From assembly GCF_000247695.1 (NCBI RefSeq), contig NW_004624734.1:15761983-15825982 (forward strand): a stretch of 64,000 nt of DNA. The letters are read 5' to 3'. The translations under genes and the position numbers were made by a program. Every line of letters begins with the position of its first letter. The stretch's first letter is position 1. Under the pieces are notes generated by a model. It was not told where the DNA came from and did not search any database. It worked only from the letters and a program-made list of their open reading frames with translations. Positions 48,122 through 58,546 of the stretch are shown piece after piece. Source of the DNA: Heterocephalus glaber (Eukaryota; Chordata; Mammalia; Rodentia; Bathyergidae).

Positions 48122-50596
48122 TTGTGGAAAAGGGGAGAAAGGAAGGCAAAGTCTCCATAGTCAGTTGTGATGCTAAGCTGCCACTGGGGAACCCAGCCAG
48201 AGGAGCATGTGTTGTATTGAGCCTGAACATATTCTATGGGTTAGCAGCTCTGCAAACAGGCAAGTCAACATGTCACTCATTCTTTCTCCTCCTCTGCAGA
48301 GAGAGCCTAGATGGCAAAATAACTACTCTCCTCTCAGCTTCTTTTCAGTTAGCAAACTTTTTTGCTGCAAGATGAAGCATGGTAGGATGGACCAGCTTGA
48401 GGGTGAGGACCACCCGACTGCATGAAGCCCCTTCCAGGGCATAAATGTGGGAGGTGACAGCAACAATCTCAACAGCCACAGCACCGGGAGTGGCATCCTG
48501 TTATCACAACAGATGCAGTGGTAATTAGATTTGGGGTGGGCAGGAGCTCAGATAGTCACTTTCAAATTGGCTGTCAAATTTAAATGGAAATGTGTCCAAA
48601 AGAGCTCTGCCTGGCAGTCCGTACCTGGGAGGGAATTGTATTTATCAAGACCCCACAGTCAGATTGCATTTAGTACTGAGCTTCTGGATCCTGATGGATT
48701 CCTTCCTTAATCATTTGCCAATTTTTAGTACAGTGATTTCTGCAAGCTGAGTCCTTTGGAACTGACAAGACATGTGCACATTCCAGTCACTCTCTGATAA
48801 AACACAAGGTCATCAGTGACTGTACAGTAAAAATAAGCATATTTTCTTTGCACATCCAAAGGCACTGTGATCAGAAAAACTGTGATATTGATAGCACCTG
48901 AATTATGATTATCCCAGCATGCAAATAAGGGACAGATTCAGAGCAAAGTGGTGACTCACCAAGAAGAAGATAGACTCCTTCTCCAGTGCAGAACCATATC
49001 ATATACCCTTCAGATGATTCTTTTTTAAAATAAATTTGATCATGAAAGACTTTGTTGCTCTAAAACAGTACCCTAGAGCAATATTTTGCAGGAAAACACA
49101 AGGATAGAATTTTCCACTGCTCTGTAATTAGTAAGCTTTGAAGAGATATATACTATGATAAATACCTCTTTTTTCATTACCCATTCTCTTTCCAAATTGT
49201 TAGAAAGCTAGTATTAGATGATATTCCTATTGAATTCCTAGTGTTTGAGGAGAATATTATTTCCAATAAATATGATAACCATTCTTGGTCAGATATTTCA
49301 CTGTCTAAAAGTTCTTCAAGTCTCTGAAAGCCCCTAAATCCTAGCCAGAAATTATCTCATGAATTCTGAGCCTTCGCCTTCAAGAGAGAAAGGTTTTCAA
49401 GTTCTACAGTGAAGGTCAGACATTTCTGTATCCTTCCACTGAGACTGAGCTCTCTCCAACTTCATCTCCTTTCTACCTTGCAGCTATCGCAGTAATATGC
49501 AGGCCTATACATATACAGTATAAACACACAAGCCATTACTCTAAGAAACTGGGAAAAGCTCCATTAAGACTGCACAGTTAGCCGTTAAGCAATGAGACAT
49601 CATGGAAAGTGCTACCTATGATATGTGCTATAGACATTAATGAAATAATATATACATATCCAGGGGCAATTATAAAAGTACATAGAATGAACACTGTGAT
49701 ATGATGATATTCAGGAAATACTACCAATACAAAGTAGTTCTCTGATATGAAGATTACTTTTGATTATTAATAACTTTTTCAGTAACAAAACTGTATTGTT
49801 TAATTCAATACAGTCAAGAGATGTATTCTCTGAATGTCACAAATGCTAACTACACACAGTGAAAGATATTTTAAAGGATATGCAGTCCTTGACAAGGACC
49901 AATTTGTAATTCTTTAAGAAGTGAAGAAATATACAGTAAATAACAATGCAAAGCAGAGAGTGAAGATGAAAACTAAGTCTGGTATAATGAATAGAATGTG
50001 GTTAGTGTGATGAGCTACTATTTCTTTGAGAAAAGTCTTATAGAATCTAGGAAACAAGGGCTGATAAACAGGTCACAGCTGGTTAGATGATATTCAGGAA
50101 GAAAACCCAGGCAAATCAGGAGAGTACAAAATAATCCACAGCCTATGGCCACTCCATTTGTACAAAGAAAAGTCCATGAGCTGGCCTGAAAAATTGCTTA
50201 AATTTAATTAAGAAAAGAGGAACAATCGTCATGAGCTTTAGTAGAAATGCTTTAGAGGTTTGAAGTTAATAAGGAGAGCCATGGGTGATTTTTCAGGATT
50301 TAGCTATGATAGAGGCTTTGTGGGATGATGGTGATCTCATAAACTGGATTATCATTTCATAAATGGCAGAAGAGATACAATAACAGCAGGAAGGGATACA
50401 CGGTTGAAATTACAAGAAGAGGAACATCAAGGAAAAGATAGCATCCAGAGTACACAAGTTCTCTATAACTACAAAGGAAAGGAGACTAACAAGAGTACAA
50501 ATCATTTATCTTGGCTCTTTTCCATCTTGGGTCTAACTCTACAGATATCAAAATATTTTTCCCCATGTCATCTCTCTTTCTGTGATATTTACCCCT
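48122..50596. other. Unique DNA, possibly with conserved noncoding parts
   Basis: The block 48150-48880 is GC-richer and repeat-poor. An acceptor-like ctttctcctcctctgcag ends near 48300 and precedes a 42-codon stretch to a stop at 48425, but no homology is recognised. The stretch 48880-50596 is AT-rich and featureless. Confidence 0.35.
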
Positions 50597-50735
50597 CAAT
50601 GCAGTGGTTCTCAAAATGTAAAGTTTTCTCAAAACGCTGGGAAATTTCACCTGGGAAATTGCAGGGCACCACCAAAGACCAAAAGCAATTGCATCATAAT
50701 GTCAGGGGTTGGATTCTGGTCAGGTATGTTTTAAC
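50597..50735 (+). mobile_element. MER5-like hAT-Charlie relic
   Basis: It starts with the hAT terminal sequence 'gcagtggttctcaaaatgta' and continues with tttcacctgggaaattgcag and ggttggattctggtcagg, as in MER5-type nonautonomous hAT elements. The right terminus is decayed. A 113-codon frame overlaps it and is judged spurious. Confidence 0.6.
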
Positions 50736-50841
50736 AAACTTTTAAAATAAGTCTGATGATTTCCCTAAAGTTCAGGAAGTATTGCCTCATGATCCAGAGG
50801 ACCATCAATTCAGAACTTGCTCTACTTTATATATGTATGTG

Positions 50842-51282
50842 NNNNNNNNNNNNNNNNNNNNNNNNNNNNNNNNNNNNNNNNNNNNNNNNNNNNNNNNNNN
50901 NNNNNNNNNNNNNNNNNNNNNNNNNNNNNNNNNNNNNNNNNNNNNNNNNNNNNNNNNNNNNNNNNNNNNNNNNNNNNNNNNNNNNNNNNNNNNNNNNNNN
51001 NNNNNNNNNNNNNNNNNNNNNNNNNNNNNNNNNNNNNNNNNNNNNNNNNNNNNNNNNNNNNNNNNNNNNNNNNNNNNNNNNNNNNNNNNNNNNNNNNNNN
51101 NNNNNNNNNNNNNNNNNNNNNNNNNNNNNNNNNNNNNNNNNNNNNNNNNNNNNNNNNNNNNNNNNNNNNNNNNNNNNNNNNNNNNNNNNNNNNNNNNNNN
51201 NNNNNNNNNNNNNNNNNNNNNNNNNNNNNNNNNNNNNNNNNNNNNNNNNNNNNNNNNNNNNNNNNNNNNNNNNNNNNNNNNN
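50842..51282. other. Assembly gap (441 N)
   Basis: A run of N follows tttatatatgtatgtg and precedes tttatcataagttc. The left edge looks like the start of a TA/TG microsatellite and the right edge is 13 bases before a B1 SINE tail, so the gap probably lies in simple or interspersed repeats. Frames crossing it are meaningless. Confidence 0.99.
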
Positions 51283-51294
51283 TTTATCATAAGT

Positions 51295-51405
51295 TCTTTT
51301 TTTTTATTTTGAGACAGCATCTCACTATCTAGGCTGGCTTGTGGTGATCCTCCTGCCTCAGCCTCCCAAGTGCTGTGATTACAGGCATGCACCACCATGC
51401 CCAGC
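51295..51405 (-). mobile_element. B1 SINE, antisense
   Basis: After a T run, the plus strand shows ttttgagacagcatctcact, ctaggctggcttgtggtgat, cctcctgcctcagcctccca, agtgctgtgattacaggc and atgcaccaccatgcccag. This is a complete 7SL-derived monomer in reverse. Confidence 0.9.
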
Positions 51406-51504
51406 ATTACCATTAACACTTTTACAGTTCATGGTCTCTCAACTTGAATGCCTTTAACATTTAGTCTCAGAATTTTTTTTTCTCAAGCACTCCTATCCCT
51501 TGCA

Positions 51505-51625
51505 TGAGATGGCAATATCCCTGACCTCTACCCATGAGATATCAGCCCTGGTTTCCTGTTATGATGACCAAATAACTGCAGATATCACCAAATATCCAGT
51601 GGAGGAAAAGGCAGCCCAGGCCAAG
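51505..51625. mobile_element. MER20-like hAT-Charlie relic
   Basis: It reads 'gatggcaatatccctgacct', ctacccatgagatatcagcc, gatgaccaaataactgcaga and tatcaccaaatatccagtgg. This is collinear with the MER20-type sequence ccctggcctctacccactagatgccag ... caaccaaaaatgtctccagacattgcc. Both termini are lost. Confidence 0.75.
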
Positions 51626-52209
51626 CATTACAGTTTGAGCTTAAAGAAAGAGAGAGAGCCCATGTGGTGTTAAATATCTTTTCAGACTAGCTCTTCTCTG
51701 CATCCTCATGTACAATAAAAAATTTGGACCAATATTTCTTTGTTCAAAGCAGGAAACAGTGAGTTTATTACCAAAATTGGCTCATCATTTTTAAAAATAA
51801 TTTTATTACTCATGAAGCATTTTCCCTTGGTCTGGGCAGAGGGTAAGAAAAACGAAATATAGAAGGATATCAGTAAAGGTCTTAGCCCAATCTACATACC
51901 TCATGAAATCTTACCTTTGGAAGCAAACATATTTATGGTGAGCATCTCAGCCCAGCTTTGCAGCTGTGTTACCATGTTACAAGTGAGATTTACTCTTCTT
52001 TTTCACTCCATGTTCTCCATGATTTCCAAATTTCTTTTCCCTTTGGCTCTGCTGTCTCCTTATAAATTGATGGGAGAAATTTTGCATTGGGCATTTCTCC
52101 AAATAGTGGGTACTTTGTTAAAAGATTGTACATTTTCTATGAAGGAGATTAGACAGAAAAACTGGACTACATTCATTTTTAGAGAAAAAAATAGCTTTTA
52201 TTTTTCATC

Positions 52210-52420
52210 TATTTATTCATTCAACAAATATCTATTTTTGTTTTTGTTTATTTTTGTTTTTTGTACTGGGAATCAAATTTAGGACCTTGGGCTTGCCAAC
52301 CAAGTGTGGCGCCACTGAGTTAAATCCCTGGGGAAGAAGAAATATCTACTAAATACAACTCTATGTCAGGAATTAGGGTACAAGATTTCAGAGAAACATT
52401 TCTATGACTAAACAAGACCA
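52210..52420 (+). mobile_element. Ancient L2-class repeat split by a SINE
   Basis: The left part is atttattcattcaacaaata tctatt. After the SINE the right part continues aaatatctactaaatacaac and ctatgtcaggaattaggg. Together they resemble the attcattcaacaaatatttactgagtgcctactatgtgccag motif. Confidence 0.5.
52237..52339 (-). mobile_element. ID-type SINE, diverged, 11-bp TSD
   Basis: A reversed tail (ttttgtttttgtttattttt) is followed by tgtactgggaatcaaattta ggacc, then gccactgagttaaatccc. Near-perfect direct repeats lie at 52226-52236 (aaatatctatt) and 52340-52350 (aaatatctact). The middle block is altered relative to the other copies. Confidence 0.85.
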
Positions 52421-54384
52421 TAATATTCGTGAAATGTGGGTCATCTTTTTTAATGTGCTATTTTGTCTTCTATTTCCTGTAAATAAGAAACAACGTAATA
52501 TTATCAATAAGTAAATATAAGCATAAAATATATTGAATATTTCCTCAAACTAAAACTTTCTATTACATTTTACATACATCCTTATGATTTGATACATGTG
52601 GTCCCATTAGTATCAATATTCCAGAATATAGTCACTGTTTATAACTTCTTTTACTTAAAAAATGAGGAATTAAAAAGGGAGACATGTACCTACCTCCTGG
52701 AGGCTGAAAAAGTGCTTAAATTGTTTGGGGGATATTTTAATTGATTATATTTTCAATATATCTGAGAAAAGTTAGAAAATCCTGTATAAAAGAAATTTGC
52801 AGCAGTAAGGTCTTAAGTGACTGACGTACACTCACCTCAGTCAAGTAGAGGGATAATCCACTGCCCAGCTGGAATGCTATTCAGAACATTGTGTAGGACG
52901 AAGGCCATCCCAAACCTGACTTCCCCTCCCTTTCCTCTTGGCTCCAGCCACAGTTCAGGAAACCTCTCTAAACTAAATACTTGTTCCATGTTTAGTTCAG
53001 CCACTCCAAAATGTTCCCATTTTTGTGAATCCTAACCCCGTTTGTCCTAACTTCCATAGTTGGCTTCATCATGACTTTCTCTTTAAATTCTTTCACTTTG
53101 AAATACATCTGTGCTAATTCACATTCATACATTTCCATACTATAACTTACCAAATTTTTGTAGTATCATGCACAAAGTCCTGTTTGGGCAAAACAAACGA
53201 TGGAAAAAGCTGATACAAATATCAGTGTTACACACTTCCAGATTGTGCAAGCATTTAGACTCATTATTCACCTTTTGTGCACATGGTGGGTTCTTTTTAA
53301 ATGGATGTAACAAGGAGGACCATGGAGGGAGTAGCTTATATTCCTCAAGAAAGGACAATTTTCCTTACTGCTGATGCAAAGTGGTATGGGACTCTCAACT
53401 CTAAGAGAGTGATTGCTCCTTTCCCTTCACAATATATTTAGAGGCTCAGAACATAATCTTTAATCACTTTGTTTTGCCATTTCATTCCTGTAAATCTAGG
53501 AATATTTCTAATAAGATCTAAATTAAATTCTGTGCATTCAATTAATGAATCTCTAAAGAAAGCATCTTCTGAATAAAAAGCTGACAACTTTAAGTTCCAG
53601 AGCTATGACTCTTAGTCAATTTTATAATTATTAAGTCTTATAATGCTTAAAATAAGCCCAACACATTTGCTGAAATTAACTGTGACCAAATCAATATCAG
53701 TGTCATATTTATACATACACCTTCTATTTCAGTAGTGCTTTACAGAGCTCAGTGAGTACATTAAAATGAACAATGAAAAGACAGTTGATTTTATCTTTAG
53801 GTTGTCATGTATTATAGTACTTGGGTGGGGTGTCATAACAATCAGTGAATCATCTATTTGATTAGGGAAATTTGATTAGGCAAAACATTCTTTTCAAAAA
53901 AAATTTAAAAATCCTTCACCTAACCAGAGGGAGACTTGAGAAATTTAAATTTTTTTTTCAATATTCTTGCTTATTTTATGATCTTGACCAGATTTATGCC
54001 TTAAATGTTTTTCAAAAATTAAGTGTTATACATCAAGTTTACGTTGGTTATAATCACTTTCATTTGTATTAGATTTATTATAGCAGAAATGAAATTTCTT
54101 CACAGCTCTTGTTCATTTTTAGTCTCTTCTTCCTTTCCTTTCCTTTTCTTTTTCTTCCCTTCTTCCTTCCTTCCCTCCTTCTTAGCATATTAGATACATT
54201 GGTTTTATATGAATTTAGAAGTAATTCTAATGATGATCTGTGGTTTCTCTCTAAAGGATAGGGTTGGTTTCTTTATTTCCAGATTACTACTCTTCTGCAT
54301 TGGCTGGAAAGGATTTGTTGCCATCTTACAAAAGTGATGTGGGTCTAAACATTGTCTCAGAAGATTTCTGTTGTTTAGTCTTTA
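52421..54384. other. Unique DNA, no gene seen
   Basis: Overlapping frames at 53111-53374 (+) and 53140-53358 (-) are mutually exclusive shadows with no splice support. A pyrimidine tract (CTT/CCTT-rich) lies at 54123-54183. Confidence 0.4.
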
Positions 54385-54590
54385 GATGACTCAAACTCAC
54401 AGTATTTGACTTAACTTCATCCTGCAACACTGTGTAACAGGGGCTATAATTATATTTGTTTTTCAGATAAATACATTGAAGCATCAAAAAGGGATATAAT
54501 TTGGCCAAAATATACCTATCAATTAGCAGAGCGGGAATGATAACTCCTGTCTGTGACTGAAGTATATGATTTTAACTACCATACTCCAAG
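54385..54590 (-). mobile_element. MIR SINE, antisense
   Basis: The plus strand shows tttttcagataaatacattg, aagcatcaaaaagggatata, atttggccaaaatata, an 'attagcagagcgggaatgat' block and gattttaactaccatactcc. This is good antisense collinearity with MIR. Confidence 0.75.
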
Positions 54591-55289
54591 GTCCAAACAA
54601 TTTGTGTTTTACAATTTCATGCAGAGAATAAATGAAGGAGTCATGATGTAAATACAGACATTCAGATTTTACAGGTTATCTTTTGAGCTACAGAAATACC
54701 TGCCTCGGGAAAATTGTGTTTTCAGTTGTGTCAGAATTACCTGAATATATATATATGGGGTTTCACACTTGCATTTTTCAATGGAGAAACCATTTGATTT
54801 TAGTTATGTGACTAAACTTTATATTCTACTGTCACTGAAAATTATTCTTTTAATTTAATACATTTTTATTTTTCCTCAATATGTGTGGGTGAGTGGAAGC
54901 TTAGGAGACTGATGCCTGGAATATTTTGTGGTAAAAATATAAGATTCTAAAATAATTCGTAAAAATTTTAACACAAGTAACTATTTTATACATTCATGGT
55001 ATATTCATTCTTTTTCATTTCTTTGGAAAAAAATGGCTCTACCCTTGAGAATAGGATCCAGGCCATCCGTCAGTCAAAGCCATCTCAAATCTGGTAGCAT
55101 CGTTAGAAAACACTTGGTCTACTCCCCATCACATTCAGCTCTTCATTCCCTGTGAAGGTGCCTCTGAGTCCTAGCCCAGCGAGACATGGAAAGCAGGGAA
55201 TGAAGTCCACCAAGTTTTCCAGGAGGACAGGAAAAACAATACAAAAGCCACATCTTAGGAATGGTTTTACCTAGAGTACGCCTGGTTAA

Positions 55290-55405
55290 CGTTTTTCAAG
55301 CTCTGTTCCCGAATCTGTAGAGTTATTAATTTTTACCTACAAGATTTCTTTGAAGACTGAATAAACACAGTTTAGGATGTGGTGAGGACTCAGTGTACAC
55401 TGTAT
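55290..55405 (+). mobile_element. MIR SINE fragment
   Basis: The segment ctctgttcccgaatctgtag, then taatttttacctacaagatt and tctttgaagactgaataaac, follows the central and 3' MIR (cagtttcctcatctgtaaaatg ... tacctcatagggttgttgtgaagatt). Confidence 0.55.
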
Positions 55406-56587
55406 TCTCTTCTTTCCTTTCACTTCTTTTATGTGGCATTCGTATGTTCTCTATAGAGTCCTGTGAGCAGTCCTAGGCCGTGTCTGAGGCTGAAGCAATA
55501 GTAATCATTTCCACATCCGGGTCTTTCTTACACTATGCACCTGAGCCTGTACGGCAGCATATTGTCTTAGAGTTATTAGTATGTTCGTCTCTATTGTGGT
55601 CTATGTCTGACTACAGTATTCTTGAAAAAGAAAGGTAAGCTATTTTTTGTATCTTGAAAACCTCTAATAGATTTTGGCACACGTTGCAAAAACATAAATA
55701 TTTGCTTGGGGAAAATTAAGTCATGTACATTTCTCAACTTTGGTTTCCGCATCACTAAAGTTACACTATTTGGGTCTGGTACTTTATAGACAATATCACA
55801 ATAAATAAAATATTTTCAAATACTCAGTTATAATATCACATATTTGAATACTGATTATACTACGTTCAAAAGTGTCATACTATTCCATTCATAATGGGGG
55901 CCTATATTGCTTTGTCCTATATAATTAAGAATATTAGGTATAGAGTTGAATGAGAGCTCAGACCTCTTAACAGTTATTTTCTAGTAAAGAAAATTAAGTT
56001 CAGTCTTCCCAAATATATTTTCATTTTTTCAGAACACCTTCCATTCTCCATTCTTTCATTATTATTTTATGTAAGTCAATTTTCCAACATTGATAAATAT
56101 TGAAAAAATGATTGGAGGAAATGCTTTTCTTTGACGCTATGTCATTTCAGAAATTTGATTAATTTTAGAAGGTGATTCTAGACTTTAATTTTTTGATGCA
56201 CATCAACTGGTGCAAATTTTTCTTTGGCTACAAAACCAAGTGATATTTCTTTCTTTGGTGGTTGGGGGTACAGGTCGATTTTTGGACTAGATATATAGAT
56301 TTCAGGGAAAAAGTGAAATTAAATGATAATATTTGCTTGATTCTTTATCCAGACCAATTTTTAAGCACTTATTTCAACCTGTTGAATAACCTTACTGAAA
56401 ATTCTACTGCAAAATGTGTGAACTGACTCTCCTTGCTACTTTGACAACAGACCTTCCTCTCATCCCCCCACTTGGCTATATTTTTTTCCTCATTGTAATT
56501 TTTCATTAACTACTTCTTCAAGGAATCTTTCCTAACTACTTTATATAAGACATGGTGTATGCCTTCCACCATTGTTATACTGTACTT

Positions 56588-56634
<47 letters not shown>

Positions 56635-57214
56635 ACTAGGATATAGTGGCCATCAGCATTTGTCTTTTCAATTTATTTCTGAAATTAACAGCAACGTGAA
56701 GAGTGCTTGGTGTACAGAAGTAACAACAATCATCATCATTAAAATTAATAACCCCATAAGGGAATAACAAAAGTTTCATTTAAAGAAAAAAAAAGACAAC
56801 TGAATAATTTCTGACACCTTAATTAAAGTCTTATTTCTTGCTATGTAAATATGGAATCTAAGGTCTTCTCTTCATACTGAAATATGTAAATCTCATCATG
56901 TTATTCTTAAACTTCCCAATGTTCCTTAACAAAAAATGTTAGGAAGATTGACAAATGTCCTTAGGCAGCACCAGCTGAGTGGAATCTCAAAATACTTGAC
57001 ACAATTCTAAATTCTTAGATTTTTAACTTTGCTTTCTTTTTAGAAATGTACATTTGCGAATATACCCTATGGACAGTTTCGAAAGAATACAGACAAGTGA
57101 GGGCACATTGTATCACTTGAGTAATACATAGTCTTAGTTTTTCTGACTGAACTCCCAATCTTATTGTTGGCAGATGATATTCATTTCAAAATAAATTCAT
57201 AAACTGGTCACTAG
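55406..57214. other. AT-rich unique DNA, no gene seen
   Basis: Apart from the CT microsatellite at 56590-56631, nothing was recognised on either strand. Confidence 0.4.
56590..56631. repeat. (CT)20 microsatellite
   Basis: A pure CT run covers 56591-56630. The SLSLSL frame across it is an artefact. Confidence 0.95.
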
Positions 57215-57290
57215 TGCTGGTGGTGGTGCCTGCCTGTAATCCCTGCACTCTGCAGGCTCTGGCAGGAGAATCACAAATTGGCGATCACCC
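57215..57290 (+). mobile_element. B1 SINE fragment
   Basis: The segment gctggtggtggtgcctgcct, then gtaatccctgcactctgc and ggcaggagaatcacaaattg, is the left part of a B1/7SL-derived SINE in sense orientation. The 3' part is missing. Confidence 0.75.
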
Positions 57291-57756
57291 TGGTAAACTT
57301 ATCATTCTAACAATATTCTTTCTCAAAATGAAGATTAAAGAAAGCTCAGTAATCTTAGGTTAATAGTAAGCTTAGGTTAATAGACTTCTATATTTTTAAA
57401 TGTGGAGTTTCCTAACAAATTTTAAAACTTTTCAAATAATTTTGGGTTTTTTTCCAGTTTTTCTCCCTATTTTAGCCCATCCCTTTCTTTGCAATGGCAG
57501 GTCTCGCCATATACCTTCAGGTTGAGCTTTTTCCTTTGTCCTTTGGTGGCTGTGCTTATCTCCCCAGGACCTCAGTGCTAGCCCTTTCTTTGGACCTGAT
57601 CCCTATCCAGATGTTTGCTATTACCTGAGACTGTTTTTAAAAGGCTGCAGTTACCATGTGGATGGAGATATTCCAGGGCTGTTCTCTGTGAGCTGAGCAG
57701 GCCATGTTCATTAGCAAAGAATGAGCAAACCAAGTTTAACTTTATTTGTCCCACAG

Positions 57757-57856
57757 TGGATTGTAGAAAGTTACTTTAGTCGCAGACCAAGGCCTCCATC
57801 TCCGCATGGTGAAGTTTCTCGTTATGAACTACATGCTCCTGCAGGCCCAATATCAG
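57757..57856 (+). CDS. Candidate internal protein-coding exon (100 bp), gene unidentified
   Basis: The left boundary is an acceptor, ctttatttgtcccacag, with a branch-point-like tttaact 15-21 bases upstream. The right boundary is a strong donor, tcag/gtgagc. Of three frames only one is open. It starts in phase 0 at W and includes RPRPPSPHGEVSRYEL, followed by a segment rich in A, P and G. The exon ends after one base of a codon. By my count GC at codon positions 1, 2 and 3 is about 20/33, 20/33 and 6/33, a contrast expected for real coding sequence in an AT-rich region. Three CpGs (in tcgcag, ccgcat, tcgtta) lie in these 100 bases while the surrounding DNA is CpG-poor. The basic, proline-rich peptide suggests a loop or cytoplasmic segment, or loosely a fibronectin-III-like strand (PHGEVSRYEL), but I recognise no gene. 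Flanking DNA from 57430 is unusually GC-rich and repeat-free. Alternatives are a pseudo-exon or an old retrocopy. Confidence 0.5.
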
Positions 57857-58234
57857 GTGAGCTAGTGAATATCAAGAGTCACAGATTGCTAAGTGTTAGA
57901 ACTCAGGAGAAAGGAGTTCTGTCGAGCCTCAGGAGAGATGTTACCTTTTATTGTACAGAGGCCTCAGCTGTTTCATGTATTTTGTCCTACCTCCTCTACT
58001 CCTTTTTGTACTTCCATTATTATAGTACTGCTATTAATACTATTACCAGCCTCTCAATTATGTGAGCCCATTTTATAAACATTTTTTTTAGAAAATTTAC
58101 ATTCATTCATTAACAGTTTAATTCATACCAAAAAGTATCAGGGTAGAAATGTTTCATGATTGATGAATGCCAAAAGGAAATAACATGTAGAACAAACATG
58201 ATGTAGATAGACATAGATTCAAGATATAAATCCA

Positions 58235-58304
58235 AGGGGATTTAGCTCAGTGGTGCCACCACCTGCCTCACAAGTGCAAGGTCCTGAGTTCGATCCCCCA
58301 GTAC
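58235..58304 (+). mobile_element. Tail-less ID-type SINE, 15-bp TSD
   Basis: The A box lies in aggggatttagctcagtgg and the B box in gagttcgatccccc. The element ends at gtac with no A tail. Direct repeats with one mismatch flank it directly: caagatataaatcca at 58220-58234 and caagatttaaatcca at 58305-58319. Only the tRNA-like body of about 70 bp was inserted. It could fold as a tRNA cloverleaf on paper, but the TSDs show it is a SINE. Confidence 0.9.
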
Positions 58305-58484
58305 CAAGATTTAAATCCAGACAGATACCATTCTGATTTGTCTCAGACTTCTTAATCTTCTGTGATTGATGAAAGATCAATATTCCAAAATGAATATTTT
58401 AGTGTTTCATTTTCAGAAAATAATTTTCATGATGATTATTTAGCTTTCTCTTATCTGTCACTCTTTATTTTGTCTAACACATTT

Positions 58485-58546
58485 TATATATATATATATA
58501 CACACACACACATATATATATATATATACACACACACACATATATT
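58485..58546. repeat. Compound (TA)n(CA)n repeat, duplicated
   Basis: A TA run, a CA run, a second TA run and a second CA run follow each other, so a unit of about 30 bp is present twice. The TA runs are self-complementary. Confidence 0.93.

Noticed and set aside
47904..48230. 108-codon Ser/Leu/Pro/Phe-rich frame on the minus strand
   Set aside because: It is produced entirely by the homopurine tract. Low-complexity pyrimidine strands rarely contain stops.
50404..50745. 113-codon plus-strand frame
   Set aside because: Its 3' half overlaps a MER5-like hAT relic and no domain, splice site or codon bias supports it.
50756..51419. Several frames of 170-204 codons across the gap
   Set aside because: Most of each frame is undetermined N. 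The defined ends lie in unique or SINE sequence with no coding signal.
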